A DNA stretch of 64,000 nt from Thysanoteuthis rhombus (taxonomy: Eukaryota > Mollusca > Cephalopoda > Oegopsida > Thysanoteuthidae), in the NCBI GenBank assembly GCA_963457665.1, contig OY735206.1, positions 60,676,235-60,740,234 of the forward strand, in the 5' to 3' direction. Both the position numbers and the translations under genes were made by a program. The notes under the pieces were generated by a model, which was given only the letters and a program-made list of their open reading frames with translations, searched no databases and was not told the DNA's origin. Positions 1 through 12,430 of the stretch are shown piece after piece (position 1 is the stretch's first letter; the number at the start of each line of letters is the position of its first letter).

Positions 1-1583
1 TGAAGGACGAATATGATAGAGGAGTATTAACTTGCCAGTCAAGCTAAAACAATTTTTGCAAGGTCAAAGAAACTTGCAATCTAGCAATATCCTGATGGAA
101 TATTACACCCTTTCTCTCCGACTAATTCTGGACACTTCACATTAATTGCAGCCTGTAACTGGTTTAATTGGGAGCAGTACTCATTTAAATGAACCTGTTA
201 GTTCTCCAGAAGGAACTCATAGTAGAGAACCATATACACATCACCTTTAGTTCAGTTAGAAGTGGTTCATTCCACTTGCCTCATAATCTCTTGCGTTCCA
301 CATTGTCATGAAGTATCCACTTTTTATTGCCAGTCACCATTTGTTTCAAAAATGAAACATTACTCACAACTTACATGGAAATACAGTCCAGTTGTTTTTT
401 GGCAGAGGTTTGCTAACTTATGTGGAAGCCTCAAATCAGAGCAAGTAACATAACCAAGCAGGTGCAAATGATTTTCAACACTTGATTGCTATCAACCTTA
501 GCTAGTCTACCCAACCATTCAGCAAGGAATCTCTAGCACAAAAATTTCCAAACCGCTTTTGACAGATCCAATCATTCACAGTACCTTCTCCATAAATTGT
601 ACAAATCATTTTTTTACATTTCAGTAACATTTGTACCTTTCTTGAAATAAAAAAGTATAGGCCAAAAATGTTGTTTGTTTTCTTCCCTCACAATTCTTCT
701 TTAAATGCATACTGATATAACTGCAGACAATACAATCAAAAGCAATCTTTTTGGATTAGTTACAACTGAACATTCTTAATGCCATCTAATGACAAAAACA
801 CAACAAACCTTTTAGGCTATCCAATATTTTCATTTTTCAGGATAATAAAAACTCCATCCATTCATTAAACTGAATGGCTTAGAATATTGATTGCAATAGT
901 GTTTACAAATTATTGATTCTAGCATAATTAGAATACGTACTTCCTTTTGCAAATTTATTACATTTAAAGCAAAGTCATACCAATATTATGTATGTATCAT
1001 ATGAGCAAATCACAGTAAATTTGACAATTACAATGGAACCACTGACTTCTACAAGTATAAAATCAGAGAGAGAAAAACAGGATGTTATAAGATCATAGTG
1101 TATCCAAGTGGGCACGAGAGAAAAAAAATGATCTGATTTGAAATGAAAACCCAATAAATTACACTGAAAACACTTTAAATTGAGCCTTCATAGTTAATTT
1201 GGTCAATTATATGCATCTTTTTGTGCTTCAAAGGCACACAGATATGATACATTTGTTCTAGATTCTCTTCAGATAATTCAGTGTTTAGTTATACTTCTGC
1301 AAGTTTTTAATCGAATGTCTTCCATTGTACTAAAAATTTCATCTGCATCAACTTCACAGTCATTGTTCTACTCTCTCCTTAGTAGTCCCAGATAATGTAG
1401 AATGGATTCAAACACAGAGACAGACAAACGCACTTTTAAATAAAGAGGGTTTATGAAAATTTGGCTGCTCAACTGATATTCATATTACTGTAAGAATATT
1501 TTTGTGTTTGCATATCTCTCAAAGGCTGAAACTGATCTAGCTTAAGATTTGTACTCTTATATCAGAAGTTACAACAAAAAAAT
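1..1583. other. Presumed PPP1R11 3' UTR and downstream AT-rich DNA
   Basis: No conserved reading frame or recognisable repeat seen. Part of it (about 935-1583) would be 3' UTR if the last-exon model is right. Confidence 0.4.
954..959 (-). promoter_or_regulatory. Candidate poly(A) signal of PPP1R11
   Basis: AATAAA on the minus strand, about 625 bases past the proposed stop, would give an ordinary 3' UTR. Another AATAAA lies at 328-323. In such AT-rich DNA the hexamer also occurs by chance. Confidence 0.3.
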
Positions 1584-1597
1584 TTATGGATAGTCAC
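1584..1597 (-). CDS. PPP1R11: Proposed PPP1R11 last coding exon (GDYP, stop)
   Basis: A strong pyrimidine-rich acceptor (CTATATTTTCTTCTTCAG, rising from 1598) precedes GT GAC TAT CCA TAA. The G left over from exon 3 makes GGT, so the protein would end ...KTIGDYP at TAA 1586-1584. The phase fits exactly, but four codons cannot be confirmed by homology. Confidence 0.42.
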
Positions 1598-4500
1598 CTG
1601 AAGAAGAAAATATAGTGCCATGGAGATATTATCATTAAGCACATTAGAATAAGAGATACAATAATTCATTATTACACTACAAATACCTCTAATAGTTTAA
1701 TGGTCACCAATTATAGCACAATGATAGGCAAGTTTGATCTTCACCATGCCTCACTACTGTGGCCTGGTGCTAGATTGAATCAAACTTTGTAAATAACTAC
1801 CTTTCATGGCTTAACTTGATATCACTTTTTTTTCTATAATTCGGAAATGATTGCAGCTAAATATTTTGAACATATTTTGCTAATACCATTTTCTCTTTCT
1901 AAAACGGATTTATCTATTCAAAACTCATGAAGGTATTTACAGTAGCATTTCTGTTCATTTCTTTAAATATCAAAGGTATCTAGACACACATTGTTGCAAA
2001 ATAATATGTAATATATTTTTAACAAAAAAGCTTAAACATTCTAATCATTTTTAACATCATAGAAGACGAATGTCAAATGTTCAGAATTCATTTAACATTT
2101 GCTTTTGTACACATAAAAATGTAATAATTTCATCAGAAATTGTACATTCTTTTTATTTAGAACATAGAAATTAATACACCATTGGAAAAAGCAATTAATA
2201 AATAAAAATTGAATGCTCACCTATTGTTTTGCTTTCTTGATCTGCTGGTTGCTTGTAACATTTGGACTTGTGACCATGGCAACTGTCACATTCATCAGAA
2301 TCATCTTCAGATGATGATTCTCCAAATCCTCGTGGTTTCTGGTAGACACAACAACCTGAATGCATAAAGACAATTCAAGAATAATGACAAAGAGAACAGT
2401 GACTTTGTTAGATAGATTTCATCTTGTTTTAAAATATAAAAACTAATGTCATCTTTTTTGTTTGTTTGCTGGTTGATTTGTTTTTCATAAATGGTCTGGC
2501 TAAAGCAAATAGATATATAAAATTAAGAAAATCCTGTTGTGATTTGAACATCCAACCTGGATGTATGCAGGCAAGTGATGTATCCATTAAACAACCATCC
2601 CACTGTTTAAAAACAGAGAAAAATTTACTTTTGATTATTTGAATTAGTCACTTACATTTCTTTTTTTCTAATAATATTGATACATTAAAGTCATTCAAAA
2701 CAATGACAACTAAATTTAACATTTTCTTTGAATTTTTATGACAATTTATTTCAACAAGACAGCCAACACTTTAGAGTTTAAATGTTTACATTTTAAAAAA
2801 ATAAATCCCTAAAGAACTTAATTTAATTTCTTTCTAAAATCATTTTGATGAAAATTAATCAATCACCCGAATCTGGAAATTTGAAACTGCAAAATGAATA
2901 AAGTACAGTTTTCTTGAGCAACTTTTTAGCTTTATTCGTTAAAATATTGTTATTTTTATAAAATAACAGCAGCAATTATTTAGAAAAACATGAATTAACT
3001 AAAAATTGCAGTCCAATACATTTAAAATGAAACTCATCAGTTTGTTTGTTTTTTTAAATTACAAATGTTCTGTATGGAGGCCTCAAATACAATGACTTAG
3101 TTATCTACCTTGCATTAGCAATGACAATGAACAAATCTCAAGGACAATTTTCTGATGAAGTAGGTTTGCTCCTACTGCAACCTATATTCAGCAATGGCCA
3201 ACAATATGTAGCTCTATGTGAAATAAGTAATCACATCAACTTAAAAGTACACATGGAAGATTGTGAAGGTTAGGGTAAACTTTTTGAATCATGTTTCTTT
3301 ATAAAGGATATTATCCTCAAAGTTTTATTGCAAATACATTTTTACTGAAAAATATATTTGTATGATTTATCCATACATAAATAATCACATCAATTTTTAC
3401 TGGTACCACACTAGTGTTAATGAATGATAATAGAAGAAAGTAAACTATGAAATGAAACAAATAGCAGACTTGAAATCTGAAGAAAATTCTTTTGCCAAGG
3501 CATTATGTGGAAAAATAGAAATAAAATGAATCAAAAATTGTTCAATGTATTTTGATTGAAAGGGAACTGAAAGAAAGAATTTTGTTCAAGATTCATCTTT
3601 CACAAAAATTTATCAGAAAAAAAATAGAGAAATAGTCAAAAAACACTAGCTTAGTACTAAACACAAAAATTCTAGGTACTTAGTTTTTAGTGAGCATGCC
3701 AAATTACTATTTTGTGTATGTGTGTCTCATACACAGATAAATAAAAAGATAACCAAAAATATTTATCCTAACAGTTTAAAAAAATGACGCCAATCCAAAA
3801 TCAATTAGTGGTTATACAGTGCAATATATATTCAGATTACAGAAATGTGAACCTTAAAAAATGAAGGCAATTATGAAAACCAGTAAAGCTTAGATCAGGT
3901 CCTTAACAGATATTTTGAAGCAATTAAGTATTAGACTAGAGCAATAATAATTGTGTTTTCTCACCATCAACTTTAAAGCAGTATATCTCAGCTTGGAATA
4001 AGAAGTAATTAATTGAAATAAAAACCTTCAGAATCAACATATTTTTGTCAACTAGAAACAAATCTATTTATTTCAGAAGCATAGAATTCTGGAGCCCAGG
4101 AACTAATGAATTCTTTCAAAGGCATTTTGAGCTGCGGCTTGGTTGCTGAAAACCTTGTAATACTTGAAAACGCAGTAGTCAGACAGAGAGAAGTCTGGTG
4201 AGTAAGCTAGCTGGGATGAAGATTTGTAGCCTAGTTCATTCAATATCTGCAGTGTCAGTCAGGCGTTTCCATGGAGAAGAATTGGTCTTTTTCGATTGAC
4301 CAATATTGGACATAAATGTTGCAGTTCTTGGTGCATTTTGTTGATTTCCTGATGAGTTATAATAGATAATTCCACTTGCCTAACGCCAAACTTTTGATAC
4401 AGGTTTGGTTCGGGGGAGTGTTTTGGTACTTTACCTCTATCCAGCCACTGCGTGTAATGCCATCGATTGTTGTACAGAATTCATTTCTTGTCACGTCACA

Positions 4501-6546
4501 TGGATAGTTTTTTGTTGCTCCCAAAATGCACAGAGCAGACTTTGTAATGGCAAATTGATTTTCATTACGCTTGGGCAGCACCCATTTGTCAAGATTTTTT
4601 GCTTTTCCAATTTGGTGCTAACATACCGTGATCAACATTTAGTTCTACAGCAAGCTTTCAAGTTGTTTTGCTTGGGTCCACCTAAATAATTTGAATATCA
4701 TCGATCACAGAAGGATGTCCACAATATCTTCAAGGCTCTTGTCTCGGTTTCAAAATTTTTGGAACCAATGCACGTTCGTTGACTGTCCTCTGGCCAAATA
4801 CAAGGTTGATTTTAGAAGCAGTTTCCACTGCTTTACATCCATTTTGAACTCAAACAACAAAATCACTCTTATTTGCTTTTTTTCTGTCTTTGATTTGACA
4901 TACTCATAATAAACGGAACAATTAGTGTAAAGAAAACATTCAACTTGAATAAATAGAACGAAATTCATGCTTTAAACTGGTATATTTCATGAACATAGAT
5001 TCAAAAATAAGCATCTAGGTTTGAAATAACACAACCAAAATTATTTCTGTACCAACCTAATAATAATAAAACATTTTAGAACACTACTTTGTTTCCTTTG
5101 GGAAAAGATGGTTTCCTCTTACAACAGAATCATAGCTATTTATAATTTAAAACATACTGATAACAATAGGTTATGAACTAAAGAAAAATAAATTTCAATA
5201 ATCTTTTGGTGATGATTACTTAATAGAACAATAAAGGATAATCAACAACAAACTACTCAAAGTTTTCTTCTAATTATTTCAACAAAATTCAAACCTGAAC
5301 CTTGGGCATAAGAAACTATCAACCAAAACTGTCAACATAGGTTCCTTCAGTTTCAAACTGGCTAGCTGGCTATGTATGTGTCATGCATACAGGCCATACC
5401 AATGGAGCTAGATGGCTGAAAATTTGAACATTAATTCCTTATGTTTTTGGTTTTTTGGAAAAAATCCCCAAATAGGTTTTCCGTAAAAATGTTTTTAGAG
5501 GGGGCTAAATTTACAATTTAAGTTTTTGATAAATTGGTCCCCAAGTTGATGTCCAGCAGAATTCACAAGTTTTTTTTTCTCTCAATTTAGACTATTATAG
5601 TAATCACTGTCCAACGAAAGGTGAGAAGTGACTAATTCATTGATCATAACCTTTTTCCAATTTTCAAAGTGATCACCCCTAACACGGCATGCTGCCAAAA
5701 GACATTTATTGTATGACAGTTTCTATTGAGTGACTAACGGACTATTTTATTTTTTGCTAATTCATTTTGTTACTTTGGATATCAAATATTTCCGTTTTCC
5801 AACCAACAAGATAAAAGTTTAAAAATGCATTCTGTGATATCACAGTGATGATAATGAAACAATTTTTCATATACACTTAACATTTGGTTCAATAACGGTC
5901 TGTATAAATAGAATTTAAGCATTAGTAATTCAAGGTTGATTGAATCTATTAGATTGAATAATGATTTTTGCTTTTTAAAAAGATAAATATTACATTTGAT
6001 TTTAATAATTTTTCCTAAACAAATTTTGAAAAATTGAAATTCCAGTCTTAGTCACAAGGAAGTGAGCTGGTCAGAACATGGATAATAGAATATTTTTAAA
6101 ACTGTGTTACCTGAACGAATGCCTAAACTGGATTCTGGCAAAGTTTCAGCCAATTTAACTAACTAAAACACATTTTACAAAGGATTGCTTTACAAAGACA
6201 AACAAAACCAACAAAAAGAATAAGGTTAAATAAATAAATTATATGTTGTGAGTAAATCAATTAACAAATAATAGATTATACTATCAGAAGAATGTTTATT
6301 CAAATGGAACAAAAATGTTAAAACAAAAGATGTCATTTTCTGAAACCTAATAGGAAAATATCTATTAATGTTCCAATAATGATAATGATTTAACAACCAA
6401 CTACATGGCGTAATCGTTCTTGTAAAAACCTCATCTCTTCAAGTACCCATGTTGATGGAATAACTGGCTAGAATGTATTCTTCTTTCTTTGGCTAAATAA
6501 AATTAATTTCCTATCTAGTAGGAACAGTTATCTTTTTCTAGCTGAA

Positions 6547-6588
<42 letters not shown>

Positions 6589-9500
6589 AGTCATTGGATC
6601 AATAAGTTTACCACTACTTACATTTAGACTTCTTTTTATTCATGCCTTCATTGTCAACAGTATCATTTGTCCATTTCACTTTTTTGCGAGACTTGGGTTT
6701 CTTCAGACGAAGACGCAATATTGGACTACTCTACAAATAAACACATTCAAAAATTAATTATTAACATAGAATTTCACAAAAACAAGAAATAAAATAGTCT
6801 AAAGAAACAACTGTAGTCAATCTTTCATACTGACAAATATTAACCAAAAAAATATTTATCCAGAAATTTATATAGTGGTTTTCTGCTATTAATTTTGGTT
6901 TTTAGTTTTCGTTTAACAAAAAGTTTACTTCTATTCCTGTGGTTTTCTGATGATGCATCCATTGTTATAACAAAAATGTGAGATATCATATCAAATTAAA
7001 CAATTCTATTCAAACACAATGAAAAAAATTGTTAACTAAATCCTTCTTTGTTAAACAATAATATTTTTATATAATAGCTATGTTGAATCTTATGGAACCA
7101 AACTGAAAAAGATTCCTTTTATTATTTTTATAATTGCATAAAATACTTTCAATATTTTCAACTGAGCAAATAAAAGCACACATTCCAAAATTAATTGTCT
7201 TTGAAAAGGTCTTTAAATCACTTCTGCAATTTTTCCAACATACACTATCGGATACCTTTCTAACCATGTAAAGAATTCTTTTTCTTCAATTAGAAAAAGA
7301 ACAGATTGCAGAAATATAAAAATGATGTTTTGATTCATAGGAAGGCTGGAAAATGGAAATATCAAATGATTAAATGTACACTGTAAAGCACATTTCAGAA
7401 ACAAAGTCTAAGACATTTTTGGAAGGTACCATGAAAACTTCAATAATAATATTTATTGAAAGCATTGATCAAAATTGTTGACAGGAACACTGACATGTAT
7501 ATTGTGAATGCTGTAGGAAAGTATTTGAAAACTCTAGCCTAACATGTCACTAGATACTGTTCAAAAAAGCCTTTTTTCCAATATGATATTTTCAAGAGAT
7601 TTGTTCTAATTTTGAGCCAATGAAATTTGGAATATGCAAAATAGCATTTTTTTCAAAAAAATTAAGAAAAATAAAATTTCACCCTATATAATAACATAAT
7701 AAAAAGTAACAGTGTTTTTGATATAAGATAATGATTAAAAACATGCAAACACAAATCCTATAATGACCAAAAAAAAGTGAATGCCGAGAAAACTTCTGTG
7801 ATATTTGTGTTGTGACTTTGATTATACTAATTCAAGTCAGATGAGTAACAAAAACAAAAACTCAAGTCCATTTAATTCTAAAAAATATTTCACATGAATA
7901 ACAAATTCTATAAGGATATGGATTTCCCAGCAAGAGTGATATTGGGTCAATAAATGCATTGAGTACAATGAAAATTGTAATAAATCTATAGTCACCATGG
8001 TGAGACTATATGCAATGATTTAAGATTGTTGGTCAGCAGTATCATACCAAAAATGGCAACTATACCTGATAATACTACAAGGGTCATATGGTAAGCAATT
8101 TCTTTTTAGTATACCAATAGGAAAACTTGAAAATCCTAAGAATACAATAAATATTAAGATAACACTCCACGGGACATATGTTCATATTCTGCCCAGCATC
8201 TAAAACATGCATTTCACTGAAGTAACCAAAATAAATGAATGAGTAAAAATAATTCAGTTTTGATTACGTGCAGGTTGGCTAATTTTGAATATTAAGACTG
8301 AAAACTATTAAAAAAATATGAACTAGATAAACAATGTATACATCAGCAAATTCATAGGCCATTTTAATTATCCAAAATCATTTACACTGAAATTTTGTTT
8401 TGCATCATAAGAATATACATTACTTGATGTAATTAAAATCCTTATGGAAAAAAATCTGAACATATTCAAGAAAGTGAAAAGTTAGTTTTAAACCATAAAT
8501 GCTTTTCAATAAAAAGAAAAATTGTTACTTTGCTCTTGATTTTATATACTGATCAAACTGAGCATGAAATAATGTTAGAGTCATACTTACATACACACAT
8601 GACCATAACAATACTGTTCCCAAATAGACAGTTAAATACACTTCAATCTCAACTGAACATACATGCATGATAATAAAAATGGCTGGAAAAATTTGTCACC
8701 CGATGTAGAACCAAAACTTTGAATCATAAAAGGAGAATATATGGATAAAGAATGCTTGTCAATTTTGTTCAAGTTTCCATGAATTTGTAAATAACCTAGG
8801 AAAGTGCAGAATTCAAAATATGACAAAACAGTTATTTCATTTGGATACCAAAAGTTCAACAAGTGTAAATCTTGCTGAGAATTGCTAGAAAAAGTTCAGT
8901 TCTTTCAATTTCTGAATTAGTTTAGTTTAGTCATAACCATCTGTAGTACTATGGGCAAGTGATGACAAGACAACTGATGTAGGAGCCAAAGTGGAAACTG
9001 TATGTTGTATGTTGTTGAAAAATTTAATGAGTATTGAAAATATGTAATGAGGATTCTGCTTAAGCCAAAACACATCGGGACCACCAACTTAGGTTCCTGT
9101 AAGCAGTTCTTCCTTTTTAAGTTTGCATAGAGAGGACAAAATATTACAAATATTGGATTCTGATTTTGCACAATTGGTCCAACTAAACGTCTATTCCATG
9201 TAACCAATGTTCAATTTAATCAGAATCCACAATACCTATTCCCAAATCATTTTTCCTCCCAACACCTCAATTGCAATCCAACTGCCGCTATCTACACACT
9301 CCTTCAAGACACTACCTTCCATATCGTTCTTCAGAGACTAAAGTCCAAGATTAAGACTATAGCTTTGTCAATACAATAAAAGTAAACTAACAAATTTTGG
9401 GCTTTGTGGAATATAATCATCAAAAATAGTCATTCTTTGGAAGTGGGGGAACATTCTATTTATGATTTAACTATAGTCCTGAACTGGACACTCACTTTCT

Positions 9501-11545
9501 ATTTATGATACAAAACTATGCATTTGAAGTATTTTGGTTACTTGCCTCTATTCCATTAAAGAAATCATTTCCTCCAATTTTTTTTGGGGGGGGGGTCTAT
9601 TGGTTCATGCAAAAATAATTGTGGTTTTTCACCATCAACTTTACAGCAGTATATCTCAGCTTAGAATAAAAGTTATTGATTGAAATAAGTATCTTCAGAA
9701 TCTACACATTTTGCCAACTAGAAACAAATCCAATAATTTTAGCTCAGAATTCAGGAGTCCTAGAACCAATGAATTCTTTGAAAATGTTTTGAGCTGCAGC
9801 TTGGTTTTTGGAAACCTTCCCTTGCAAGAAGTGGTTGAAATAGTAGAAAAATAACAGCTTCGTAGTATTTTTGATACTGATTTTCACTTCATTAAGACAT
9901 TATTTATCAAAAATATGAATTTTTTTTTTGAAGGAGTTTCTAATTATGATTTAGCTATACTGCTGAATTGGACCTGCACTTTGGGTCCATTGTCCAGTCC
10001 GAAAATATGGCTTTGAAGTATTTTGAGTACTCGATTTCACTCCATTAGAGGAATCATTTTTCTAAAACGCAAAATTTATTTGGGGTTGGGGTTCTAAACA
10101 CGACTGTACTATAATGTTGAAATGGACCTTCACTCTCTGTCCTTCTTACAAAACCTTGGCTTTACTTTGAAGTGTTACATTTACTCCCTTTTGAGACAAA
10201 ATCATATTCCCAAAACACAATTTTTTCTTCTTATAATTAAGATACCACTAAAATGCGCTGATTGAAAAAATGCTCAAAGGTTCAGGCGATTCGCTACCGA
10301 AAAATAATATTGTGGTGTCAGCATTTGCGCTCATACGAATTAGTGACCTCATGGATCACAGAACTATCGAGTCACTTTTGAAAACTAACTGACTAACTAA
10401 ACCTGGAAAAACAGATTTGTCAGTTATTCTCTCAAATTCTGAAATGAAGGCTTTCATTATTCCACATTAGACCCTCTTCATCTTTGCTGTGTCTAACAGC
10501 ATTTCGGTCGTTACATTCTGCAGCCTCCTTCGGGTGTGTGTGTTGTGTCATTTATTTAACTTATATGAACAATTTTCGAGAGGGTAAATGGGACAAAATT
10601 TTTAGATTTTTCGTTGAACAGAACAGTTCTAAAACAGGAATTACTTCATTTTTAGATTCATTTCTTTATTTTTAAAAATACATATACTTCTTAATCAATC
10701 AATGATATATTATCGTACAACACATGAGCAACAAGCATCACTGAGTGTGACTGTAACTATTTTCGTGTTATTCAACACAGAACTAGAAATTGCCAGATCT
10801 TACTCTACTGAACAATTATATATAATAGTTTTATTTCATTTCTTCTTTTTTTTTTTTTTTTTGTTCTTGTTCCTTTAATCTTTTAAAACTTGGCTCCATA
10901 ACACATGTTCATCATGCAAACAAAATTACGAATTTCAAACTCACAGGAAATCAGAAAATATACATTCCGAGTTCAAAAAAGACTTTAAAAACGGAATGAT
11001 GTAAGAATCAAAACAATCTGCCAAGTTCTTATTTGATTTTAAATATAACATACTGCTATATACTAAATAAGAAACACTTTTTATCACATCGAATAGAGGG
11101 AAAATGATAACAAATTCAAGATTATTCTTCAAGCTTGAAAACTTACATCAACCACTGCAGTAATAAAGTGAATAATCGAGATTTGTTTGAGAAACGTAGA
11201 AAAATAGATAAATGTCATTAGAAAAAGTTTCATCTATTTTTTCAAACGGTATTACCTCAATAATTCTCTACGGGGAAAATTTTTTTAAATACAATTATTT
11301 TACACTCTAGTCTGTCTTTTAATTTCAAAAATGTACCATTTAAAGAATTCGAGTAATTAAAACCAAAACAAACTTGAATCCAACTTTTTTTTTTTTAAAT
11401 ACAAGAGTATTCAGAGCTGGGTATACAAAGCTATGAGGATAAGCCAGAAGATCTTTCTCAATTGAAAAATTTCACTTACTTCAGATGTACTCTGTTGTTG
11501 GGTTTGGGTGACTGTCGTGACTGTCGTCAAGGTATGTTCAGCCAT
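1584..11545 (-). CDS. PPP1R11: PPP1R11 (protein phosphatase 1 inhibitor-3), four-exon model
   Basis: The model joins 11545-11480, 6730-6622, 2355-2221 and, tentatively, 1597-1584, giving about 107 residues against 126 in human. Seen: an N-terminal MAEH start followed by a Thr/Val/Gln-rich stretch, a basic LRLRLKKPK segment, the KKVKWTNDTVDNE block (residues 38-50) with the RVxF-like PP1-docking KVKW, then [20 protein letters not shown] (58-77) and a CxxCxGH cluster (81-87). These match inhibitor-3 in order and spacing, and every junction has GT-AG sites with consistent phase. Known of the family: it binds and inhibits PP1 catalytic subunits in nucleus and cytoplasm, and the Cys-rich part acts as a RING-like ubiquitin ligase toward TLR2 in mammals. 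The Pro-rich human C-terminus is absent here. Introns are long (about 0.6, 4.3 and 4.7 kb) and carry transposon relics. The first three exons are firm; only the last is uncertain. Confidence 0.93.
2221..2355 (-). CDS. PPP1R11: PPP1R11 exon 3 (residues 59-103), Cys-rich segment
   Basis: Acceptor TTCAG ends at 2356; donor GTGAGC is at 2220-2215. Together with the T from exon 2 it starts with three consecutive Cys, then [19 protein letters not shown] and a CDSCHGHK cluster, matching the human CCC...FGESS...CGH region. If the donor were not used, the frame would run only ten more codons to a stop. Confidence 0.95.
   Translation of the reverse strand, partial: VVVSTRNHEDLENHHLKMILMNVTVAMVTSPNVTSNQQIKKAKQ
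2531..2603 (-). repeat. tRNA-like relic (possible SINE head)
   Basis: On the minus strand an A-box-like TGGTTGTTTAATGGATA (2597-2581) is followed, at about the usual distance, by a B-box-like GTTCAAATC (2549-2541). Between them a CCTG...CAGG stem could be an anticodon arm. The acceptor and T stems do not pair well, so this is not an intact tRNA gene; a tRNA-derived SINE head or pseudogene is more likely. Confidence 0.35.
3931..5060 (-). mobile_element. Complete but decayed mariner (cecropia/Hsmar1-like), intron 2 of PPP1R11
   Basis: The element begins on the minus strand at 5060 with TTAGGTTGGTACAGAAATAA, a typical mariner inverted end, and finishes at 3931 with a related, worn end starting TTAG. 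TA lies outside both ends (5061-5062 and 3929-3930), as expected for a TA target duplication. Inside, in order on the minus strand, are EKKQIRVILLFEFK (transposase N-terminus), QRTVNERA, PSVIDD, LNVDH, then LPKRNENQFAI, TPPNQTCIKS, LVNRKRPILLHGNA and YSPDFSLSDYCVFK. These follow the Hsmar1-like transposase in order. The reading frame breaks several times; the second catalytic Asp (HDNA) is Gly here and the first (CDE) is not preserved. About 1.13 kb, close to a full mariner. Confidence 0.88.
5320..5745 (-). repeat. Interspersed repeat R1, copy A
   Basis: Read on the minus strand it runs from TTAGTCACTCAATAGAAAC through CTTTTGGCAGCATGC, GATCAATGAATTAGT and GGGACCAATTTA to CTATGTTGACAG. The same landmarks recur in order near 36.8-37.15 kb and 58.9-59.3 kb on the plus strand. 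No reading frame or terminal inverted repeat seen; probably a non-autonomous element of unknown class. Confidence 0.75.
6550..6585. repeat. (TA)n microsatellite
   Basis: About 18 uninterrupted TA units, directly 3' of PPP1R11 exon 2 on the coding strand (intron 2). Confidence 0.98.
6622..6730 (-). CDS. PPP1R11: PPP1R11 exon 2 (residues 23-58), PP1-docking segment
   Basis: Preceded by acceptor TTTGTAG (6737-6731) and followed by donor GTAAGT (6621-6616). It encodes the basic patch and KKVKWTNDTVDNE, the PP1-docking core and the most conserved block of the family. It ends after one base of a Cys codon that completes in exon 3. Confidence 0.95.
9420..10230. repeat. Diverged tandem repeat, about three ~150-bp units, split by a mariner fragment
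   Basis: Units share ATGATTTAACTATAGT..CTGAACTGGAC..CACTTTCT, then TTTGAAGTATTTTG, a T-rich line with CTCCATTAGAGGAATCATTT, and a G-rich end. They start near 9460, 9945 and 10100. The tail of a unit occurs on both sides of the mariner piece (about 9525-9590 and 9870-9930). A related stretch occurs near 29930-30060. Confidence 0.65.
9597..9852 (-). mobile_element. Truncated mariner 3' end, same family as 3931-5060
   Basis: A TA precedes TTGGTTCATGCAAAAATAAT, a mariner terminus. The next 250 bases are closely similar to 3945-4165 in the first copy, sharing CACCATCAACTTT, CAGTATATCTCAGCTT and ACTAGAAACAAATC. On the minus strand the last transposase residues read YYFNHFLQGKVSKNQAAAQN. Only the 3' quarter remains, in intron 1 of PPP1R11. 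Confidence 0.85.
11480..11545 (-). CDS. PPP1R11: PPP1R11 exon 1 (residues 1-22)
   Basis: Starts at ATG 11545-11543 (MAEHTLTTVTTVTQ...) and ends GAA followed by the donor GTAAGT (11479-11474). The MAE start and the repeated TVT/TT pattern resemble the human N-terminus. Phase 0 at the 3' side. Confidence 0.9.
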
Positions 11546-12020
11546 TTCTTCTATAGTTTTTTTTTAACCTACAAGAGCCGCTGCAATGACATAGACGTGT
11601 ATGTGTGTTTGTTTATGGATATGTACTCTCACCAGAAAACGAGTAGTACAGCTGGGAGTGAGTAGTTGAGTAAGTAAAATCAGTCGATGTATTACTACTT
11701 AGTAGTACTAATACCAACACCGACTAACTTGATGGGAAGTTGAGAAATTTTAAAACGCTCTCTTACTAATCTCCCTTTGGGGATTGTAGTTATCGCCCTT
11801 TGTTCCTCTTTCGCTTTTGTTTTTGTTCCGTTTTTTTTCATTCTACTTCCAGTCCGGTCAGGTTGCACAGTTAACCGGTTTGGTTACGAAGTTGAAAAAC
11901 ATCCACATTCCTCTCACATTATAATTAACAATGCACAGATATCTTTCATTCATGCATCTGACGTAGTGAAATAGAATGGTGTAATAAAAATACAGAATTT
12001 AAATAATGATAAAAAATATA

Positions 12021-12430
12021 CTACAAGGTATACCTTGCATTGCCCGGGGGGGGGGGATAACTTCAGTATAACCTAACAAATTAATATATTCTTTAATATA
12101 TGTCATCTTACACAACACAGAAAACGAACAAAATGATTATTTATACTATGTGCCAATGAAAAAGTAGCTGTAACAGAAAAAAATAATCTGTTGTGCAAAA
12201 GAGAAGAAATGATGTTGTTTCTTAATTGGACAGGCCTTCTACATAAGTGTTCCTCCTATTGGGAGCCTGTATAAAAAGGTTGATTGAGATCCAACCCTGA
12301 AACAACCAATATAGAGCTGTCCATAGGAAAAGCATGGAGAAGTCAGGTAAAGACCAATGATCTTGAGAAACTACCTGGTTAAAATTTCCAGAAATAACAT
12401 CAGTGATCTATAATGATGTCCAGCATCATC
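12021..12430 (-). mobile_element. Helitron remnant with Pif1-helicase C-terminus and 3' end
   Basis: On the minus strand from about 12390 the translation reads KIIGLYLTSPCFSYGQLYIG, then RVGSQSTF, with NLFIQAPNRRNTYVEGL in a neighbouring frame. This is the helicase motif VI region of Helitron Rep-Hel proteins (canonical HGQLYVALSRV...NLFIYAPN). It ends about 210 bases before a GC-rich hairpin-like sequence CCCGGGCAATGCAAGGTATA and a final GTAGT at 12021, resembling the hairpin and CTRR-type terminus of Helitrons. The rest of the Rep-Hel gene is gone and the surviving piece is shifted in frame. A satellite array adjoins on the 5' side. Confidence 0.75.

Noticed and set aside
2531-2603. Intact tRNA gene
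   Set aside because: A- and B-box-like sequences are present but the acceptor and T stems do not pair; kept only as a tRNA-like relic.
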